Shown here piece after piece: positions 9,535-15,680 of a DNA stretch of 15,680 nt. The DNA is from Pleurotus djamor (lineage: Eukaryota; Basidiomycota; Agaricomycetes; Agaricales; Pleurotaceae): NCBI GenBank assembly GCA_029747585.1, contig JAPEVF010001001.1, forward strand, positions 1 through 15,680. The letters run 5' to 3'. Numbering within the stretch: the stretch's first letter is position 1; each line of letters opens with the position of its first letter. A program made the position numbers and the translations under genes. The notes beneath the pieces were generated by a model. The model was not told the DNA's origin, made no database searches, and saw only the letters and a program-made list of their open reading frames with translations.

Positions 9535-9812
9535 CGTGAGTGAAGCTTGAGCTGAAGGACCGGTTGAAGCTGGAGCCCATCATGAGGTTTAAGGAACCCA
9601 GCACCTAAAGGGACCGACATGCTGATTAAACAGAGTGTGGCTTCCCACAAAATCGCTGACAGATGATGACGTGCTTGATGCCTTAAGCATAGAGTATAGC
9701 GAGAATCATGGAGAAATAGACAGACAGTTGGGAAATCTGGGATATCAATGCTGTCGAATTCGAAGTCTTGTTAATACACTTTCTATGATAATACTCGCAC
9801 AAGTTGATTTGA
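9535..9812. other. Spacer between the two intact reductases
   Basis: It holds the 5' region of the downstream reductase. A TTTAAGG block near 9588 is a weak TATA candidate, conserved in the duplicated spacer at 7491-7641. About 120 bp (roughly 9620-9742) have no counterpart in that other spacer, so they were inserted here or deleted there. No inverted repeats were noticed at their ends. Confidence 0.5.
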
Positions 9813-11457
<1,645 letters not shown>

Positions 11458-11489
11458 TTGTGTTGTCGAGGCTGGTATCCTTTCCCCAG

Positions 11490-11498
11490 CTTATAAAG
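11490..11498 (-). promoter_or_regulatory. TATA box of the upstream reductase
   Basis: On the minus strand CTTTATAAG lies 33-41 bp before the ATG at 11457. That spacing implies a very short 5' leader. A palindromic CACGTG lies farther upstream at 11631-11636 and could bind a bHLH factor, but such a hexamer is common by chance. Confidence 0.55.
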
Positions 11499-12177
11499 GC
11501 CCCTCGACGTCGACCCCGGATGAGGGGTAATTGTCATTGCCAAGCGATGGTCTTTGTCATCGTTGCGGAAGAAGAGATACCGGGCTCCGGGTGCTCCGGG
11601 TTCAATCTGGAGGACGCGGTGTGACAGGATCACGTGTTTGGACCCATGATCGTCACGAATCGGTGTCACTTTCAACTTGGGCAGGCCCCGTCATCGTCGT
11701 GGTCAACGATGACTACAATCCTAGCTCCTACATGGTTGCGCGTAACGATGGCTGCTTCTCCCATGAACTCGAAAGCCTCTAAGATTACTGAACGAGTTTG
11801 TCCGTACCGTCATCGTCTAACAACATGGCATCCCAAGCGCGGACTCTGAGAGCGACATTCTCCAAAGAACTATTGCTGGCTACTGACAATGGTGTTGTCC
11901 CAGCGTCTTCATAGATTTGTCCCAGCCATTGTCTAGTCCGCTCGGCGCTGAGCCTTGGTCGAGTCGAAAGGTGCGTTTCCTAATACCCAGTTCCCGAGAT
12001 TATCATGAACTCATACGGTTCATGTACAGAGTTCGTGGCATTTCCGACTCAGAATAGGATGCCTACACCTTTGCTTGAATTATTTCTGGTCTGGACGACG
12101 CTGGGGGAGTACCACGACCCATGGAACCACGCACGTTGGGACTTTGTCACACGAAGATAAGGCTCGCGTAATTTCTG
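11499..12177. other. Reductase upstream region with an unassigned minus-strand open stretch
   Basis: Next to the promoter there is a minus-strand open stretch from about 11990 to a TAA near 11795. It contains LSAERTRQWLGQIYEDAG and TTPLSVASNSSLENVALRV, faintly like the region after the F-box in agaric F-box proteins, but there is no start codon or F-box. It could be a third broken gene piece. The 12060-12177 part, where ZPR1 coding should continue, no longer reads as ZPR1. Confidence 0.3.
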
Positions 12178-12495
12178 TNTCTNNTNNGNNNNTCCTTGTC
12201 TTCCACCTTCAGCGTTATCCGCTTCCCTTGCGGTGAGATAGCTGCCCCAGACTTGACTTCGTTGTCGCGATAACCACATCGATCGCAATTCGTTGACATG
12301 ATGAGGATATCCTAATACCTTTCAGTCGGGAACGATGACAACGCGAAGGGAAAACAAGACTCACCTTGAAGTATGGTATGCTAACTTTCTTCATCTTCGT
12401 GTCGAGCGCATGTCCACAGCTTGAGCATACTCCAGGGAAGACATAAACTTCTTCATTGGGATCTGCGGGTGCATCTGCCTCTTCCTCTCGCGTGG
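12178..12495 (-). pseudogene. ZPR1: ZPR1 fragment: second zinc-binding domain only
   Basis: Two exons are readable: about 12495-12365 and 12311-12178, joined by a 53-nt GT-AG intron. The first encodes an acidic linker, then EEVYVFPGVCSSCGHALDT and KMKKVSIPYFK. The second encodes [39 protein letters not shown], and then ambiguous bases that still fit DDLSRD. The paired C-X2-C motifs and the [14 protein letters not shown] block are typical of the second ZPR1 domain. ZPR1 is a conserved eukaryotic zinc-finger protein that works with elongation factor eEF1A. The first ZPR1 domain is missing upstream, where a C2H2 gene on the other strand begins at once, and the conserved sequence after DLSRD is not recognisable. 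With both ends gone, I call it a fragment. A misassembly at the N-rich patch could account for the 3' loss. Confidence 0.8.
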
Positions 12496-12497
12496 AC

Positions 12498-12991
12498 GCC
12501 CTTCACCGGAAGCCCATGCCACACCAGCTCATGGCAGTGGTAGTCCTTCTGTGCGACGCTCTCCCAACGGCGGCACCAAGTACAAAGAGACAAAGCCCCC
12601 AAAACAGCATCCTTGCGAAGTTTGCAAGAAGGTTTTCACGCGCCCCAGCTCGCTCAAAACTCACATGAATACCCACACAGGCATTAATCGTAAAACCTTC
12701 CTTTCAATACTAGTGTGCCGCAAATTGCTGATGCCTAGCTCACTCCTAGCTTATAAGTGCGCAGCGCCAGGATGTGGAAAGACCTTTGGGGCACCACAGA
12801 ATGCTTCGCGTCATTTGAGAACGCAGCATCCCTCCACCGCCCAGAAGCTCAGCGTTGCGAAGTCACCTTACAGGGTGACATTCGCTGAGCCTGAAGTCGT
12901 TCAAGCCCCCTCCTCACCCCTCCCCACTCCAGATGAATTCCATTGGATCAACGCCAACAACCCACGAAACAATAAAGCACGAAACATCTAA
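12498..12991 (+). pseudogene. C2H2 zinc-finger protein, 5'-truncated
   Basis: The open frame contains SPEAHATPAHGSGSPSVRRS, a basic linker and finger 1 (CEVCKKVFTRPSSLKTHMNTH, exon to 12689). A 60-nt intron (12690-12749) follows, then finger 2 (CAAPGCGKTFGAPQNASRHL, ending RTQH) and a Pro-rich tail to the TAA at 12989-12991. The splice joins THTGIN to PYKCAAPGC, the normal inter-finger linker. Both fingers keep all zinc ligands (C-X2-C...H-X3-H and C-X4-C...H-X4-H), as in fungal transcription factors. No in-frame ATG precedes finger 1; the frame is open upstream only to 12425, inside DNA that is ZPR1 on the other strand. The N-terminal exons seem to be lost, unless the true first exon lies outside what I can see. 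The left boundary is approximate. Confidence 0.72.
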
Positions 12992-14627
12992 GTAGCGACT
13001 GACGACTGACAAACTGGAACTACGAGGAGATATACACGGCATCTACGTAGTCACGAGCAATGTTAAGAATAAGACCAACAGTGTACCACCACCTTACGCC
13101 GTGTTCCAGCCTTCTCTTCCTATATGTGTATCAAAAAGGCAAGTTTAATTCCGCATTTGGGCTGTGAAACCGTGTCCAACTAGAATGAGGGGTTTGCACC
13201 TGCAACGACAAATTCTATCCACGAACGTCATATTTTGACTCCATACATGACCATCCACAGGCCTCTAGCCTGATCTGATCTCTGGCCGCGAGGTGAACGG
13301 GATGATAGCGCGAGTACGTACCGCATCCAAGCACCCAAACTAGCACCTTAATCCGTCGGATGCCGCTGACTCCGCAAATCATATCTCTGATAAGAGATCT
13401 CGTTCCTTTTGCCTTGCACCCCTTTGCATCTTGTGTAGCCTTATCGTAAAATACCGTCTATAGGACGAGATGCTACTCCTTGGCCACGATACGTCTTCTT
13501 CATCGGCATCACTATTACCCTCCCTTACGTCTCGGACCTCCTCAAGCCTAGTTGGGCCTAAGGCCTAAGGTGTGATCAACGTCAACTTCCATAAGTGAAC
13601 AATACCGTTCGTCATGTCCAAGCGTCGGCGCCCGATGGAACTCCCGCTGTGAGGACCTCTAGTTCCAGGCTGCGCAAGGTGGTAACCGAAGGCACACCCT
13701 AATATTCAGCAAGCTGGCCGACAAAAAGAAGGGTACTACATATACTCGACCTTCACACGTTCGTAGGCGAAGTCTAATTCCCGACAATCGTGCTGCGGCC
13801 TGTAAGCCGTTGCCCTCGCACCGAGAACACTAATCAGAACGCGATAACAGATAAAGGGGACCAATAAATTATAAGACTGATAGTATAATAAACCCGCCAA
13901 GCAGCAGTTGCTACCGACTACTATAATGGTTATCTTATCATAAATAACAAAAGCCCAGAAAGTGACATATAAACCACGGACAAACTGTATATATGTACCG
14001 CATGTTAGATAGGAGAGGATATGTAATGTACGTAGGCATACACCGGCCGCAGAGCGGATGAGAGGGGATTGCAGAGAGGAGATGGGAGTGATTCTATAAA
14101 CAGTCTAGGGGGTAAAAGCGACAAAGCAAAGAAAAGTGAGATGTCCATAGAATCTATATTTAGTCATTAAGAGGTCGTGCATGTGGAAAGGATGCGAAAA
14201 AAGTCGTTGTCGGGGATCGTGAGCAGGTGGAAAACATACACGGATGAAGTATCAAAGCATGGTGAAGAATCGAGCGTGTGCAGTCTATGGGGATATAACG
14301 GTGCATTTTGGATCACCTGGACCATGAAGTACGCCTCACATAGGCATGAGACCCGAAGAGTCCAAAGAGAAAGGTCATCGTCTGGAAACTCAGAGAAGGA
14401 GGACGTTGAATAGAAAACCGAAAAGGAACCCAGAAGAACGCGAAAGTCGGGGAAGGGGAGTATACGTGAACGTTCCAAGAACAGGCGTGTCGCACACCAC
14501 GTTTGAACGCACAAATTTCTCCGAGGTAGCAAGAGTACTGACAGCGGAGAATCTTCGCTACTTCTCGACCCTTCGAGAAAGGGACCGGTCGCTCTTCCAT
14601 CCCAAAAGATAGGCGAGAGAGAAAATT
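12992..14627. other. Long stretch without a recognisable gene
   Basis: For about 1.2 kb after the C2H2 stop no frame of note is open on either strand. The part around 13840-14000 is AT-rich with AATAAA-like hexamers, fitting 3' ends. The last ~450 bp (14167-14627) lie just downstream of the right-hand gene's stop; the open frames there on both strands overlap each other and resemble no family. I saw no tRNA, transposon ends or tandem repeat. Confidence 0.5.
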
Positions 14628-15680
14628 TCACTGTGAAGCAATATGAAGGTGCTGCACGGCAGAGATGTCGGTCGGAAGTGGGACGCGTGCAGCGGCTTCG
14701 AATTGGCTAAACCCGGGGAGTTCGATCTTCTCTCGTTCAGCACCTGGCGGGGAAATACCCTCTTGATCCATATCGACATCGCCGTCAACGTCCTTGCTTG
14801 AAATTTTCTTCTCCTGTGTCTTCAGCACTGCATCAGTGTTCGCGTCGTCACTATGCTTAGTAGCTTCGCCATCGGGGTTGACAGGTGCATTCTTCCCCTC
14901 TCCATCTCCACTTTCCTTGGCAACTTCGATTTCCCCGGACGCGCTCGTGTCAGCGATCTCTCCGAGCACACACTCCTCGCCAGGGACAGGAGAAGCCAAG
15001 GAAGTCTTGCTGTCCGTCTCACGGAGCGCGTGAAGGGATTTTAGTGTTGGGGATGAAGCCGCACTAGCCGCAATTTTGAGTGGAGGGAGTGTTATGGGAG
15101 GTGATCCAGACCGCGAGACGGGAACAGACCGTCCAAAACTGAATAGGTTGTGAACACTCGAACTCGACGGCCCTGAACCGAATGAAAAATTGGGGGTGGA
15201 AACGCCTGAAGATGGATAAGCTGTAGAACGACTGCCGCTGTGTGGATGGATAGGCGTCATGCCAAACGCCAAACGGACAGAGTGAGCAAGATGATGATGA
15301 CCAGAGCCTCCGTTGATAGCGGGTTCCCGATCTCGGCCAAGGAATAAGTGAGGGGAAGGCGCCCGCGAACTTGAGGCACTGAGTGTCCCGCTACCGCTCT
15401 GCGGGTCGCGTTCCATTTCTTTACCTAGACCGCTCGTTTGTAATGAAGTCGGAATAGGCAACGCGTGGTTGACGCTCCTGGGGCTACTTCCGCCGCTACT
15501 CGGTCCACTTGACAACTGCGGGGTAGGAAGGGCACCAGACCCTACCCCCAACGAGTTGGTAAATCCAAAACCAGTCGGGGGAGGCATCTCTCCGAAGGTG
15601 GCGACACCGCTCTTCCGCTTGACAGGGCGATGGGTGTCCCTGTAACCGCTACCGCTCGGGGGGCTCCCAAAGACACCGCT
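14628..15680 (-). CDS. C-terminal part of a Ser/Gly/Pro-rich protein
   Basis: The frame is open from the window edge (15680) to the TGA at 14630-14628, about 350 codons. The in-frame codons before the Met at 15587 read through to the edge (RDTHRPVKRKSGVATFGEMP), so that Met is probably internal and the N-terminus lies outside. Composition is low-complexity: Ser/Gly/Pro repeats, a His patch (SGHHHLAHSVRLAFG), Phe-rich spots (NFSFGSG, NLFSFG), then an acidic stretch with DVDGDVDMDQEG and a short hydrophobic end (LPTDISAVQHLHIASQ). Such tails are common in fungal transcription and signalling regulators, but I recognise no domain and assign no function. The basic VKRK could be part of a nuclear signal (inference). 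Confidence 0.65.
   Translation of the reverse strand, partial: SGVFGSPPSGSGYRDTHRPVKRKSGVATFGEMPPPTGFGFTNSLGVGSGALPTPQLSSGPSSGGSSPRSVNHALPIPTSLQTSGLGKEMERDPQSGSGTLSASSSRAPSPHLFLGRDREPAINGGSGHHHLAHSVRLAFGMTPIHPHSGSRSTAYPSSGVSTPNFSFGSGPSSSSVHNLFSFGRSVPVSRSGSPPITLPPLKIAASAASSPTLKSLHALRETDSKTSLASPVPGEECVLGEIADTSASGEIEVAKESGDGEGKNAPVNPDGEATKHSDDANTDAVLKTQEKKISSKDVDGDVDMDQEGISPPGAEREKIELPGFSQFEAAARVPLPTDISAVQHLHIASQ

Noticed and set aside
12456..12668. A plus-strand ORF overlapping the first zinc finger in another frame
   Set aside because: The zinc-finger frame carries clear C2H2 motifs and a consistent splice; this frame is a shadow.
14167..14631. A 154-codon minus-strand ORF downstream of the right-hand gene
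   Set aside because: It shows no family motif, overlaps open frames on the other strand, and sits in the expected 3' UTR.

Overview
The window looks like nuclear DNA of a basidiomycete fungus, most likely an Agaricomycete. The genes are cut by many 50-75 nt GT-AG introns. One gene is a seven-helix DUF6533 protein, a family typical of mushroom-forming fungi, and another is the F-box/leucine-rich type that is expanded in Agaricomycetes. Scattered N bases (1345, 4103 and a cluster at 12178-12192) show that this is draft sequence. No rRNA, tRNA, CRISPR array or complete transposon was recognised.

Layout. At the left edge a DUF202 membrane protein runs off the window on the minus strand (1-491). 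A multi-exon DUF6533 gene follows on the plus strand (about 1300-3494). From 3688 to 11457 lies an array of minus-strand medium-chain reductases of the leukotriene B4 12-hydroxydehydrogenase/prostaglandin-reductase type. It holds two intact paralogs (7781-9534 and 9813-11457, each 344 residues after splicing). It also holds remains of a second copy of the same two-gene unit: a 3' scrap of the upstream-type gene (7642-7766) and a downstream-type gene split into a 5' part (6869-7490) and a 3' part (3688-3890). An F-box/LRR gene (4207-6416, one frameshift) lies between the two split parts. From 11500 to 13000 are broken pieces of other genes: part of a ZPR1 gene (minus strand) placed directly against a 5'-less C2H2 zinc-finger gene (plus strand). 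About 1.6 kb without a recognisable gene follows. At the right edge is the C-terminal part of a Ser/Gly/Pro-rich protein (minus strand).

The genes do not form an evident pathway. The main story is gene-family turnover: tandem duplication of an ene-reductase pair, decay of one pair, capture of an F-box gene inside the decaying copy, and a nearby junction of two unrelated truncated genes. The two intact reductases also differ by one intron. The DUF6533 gene has unusually small exons (13, 12 and 7 nt, possibly one of 2 nt).
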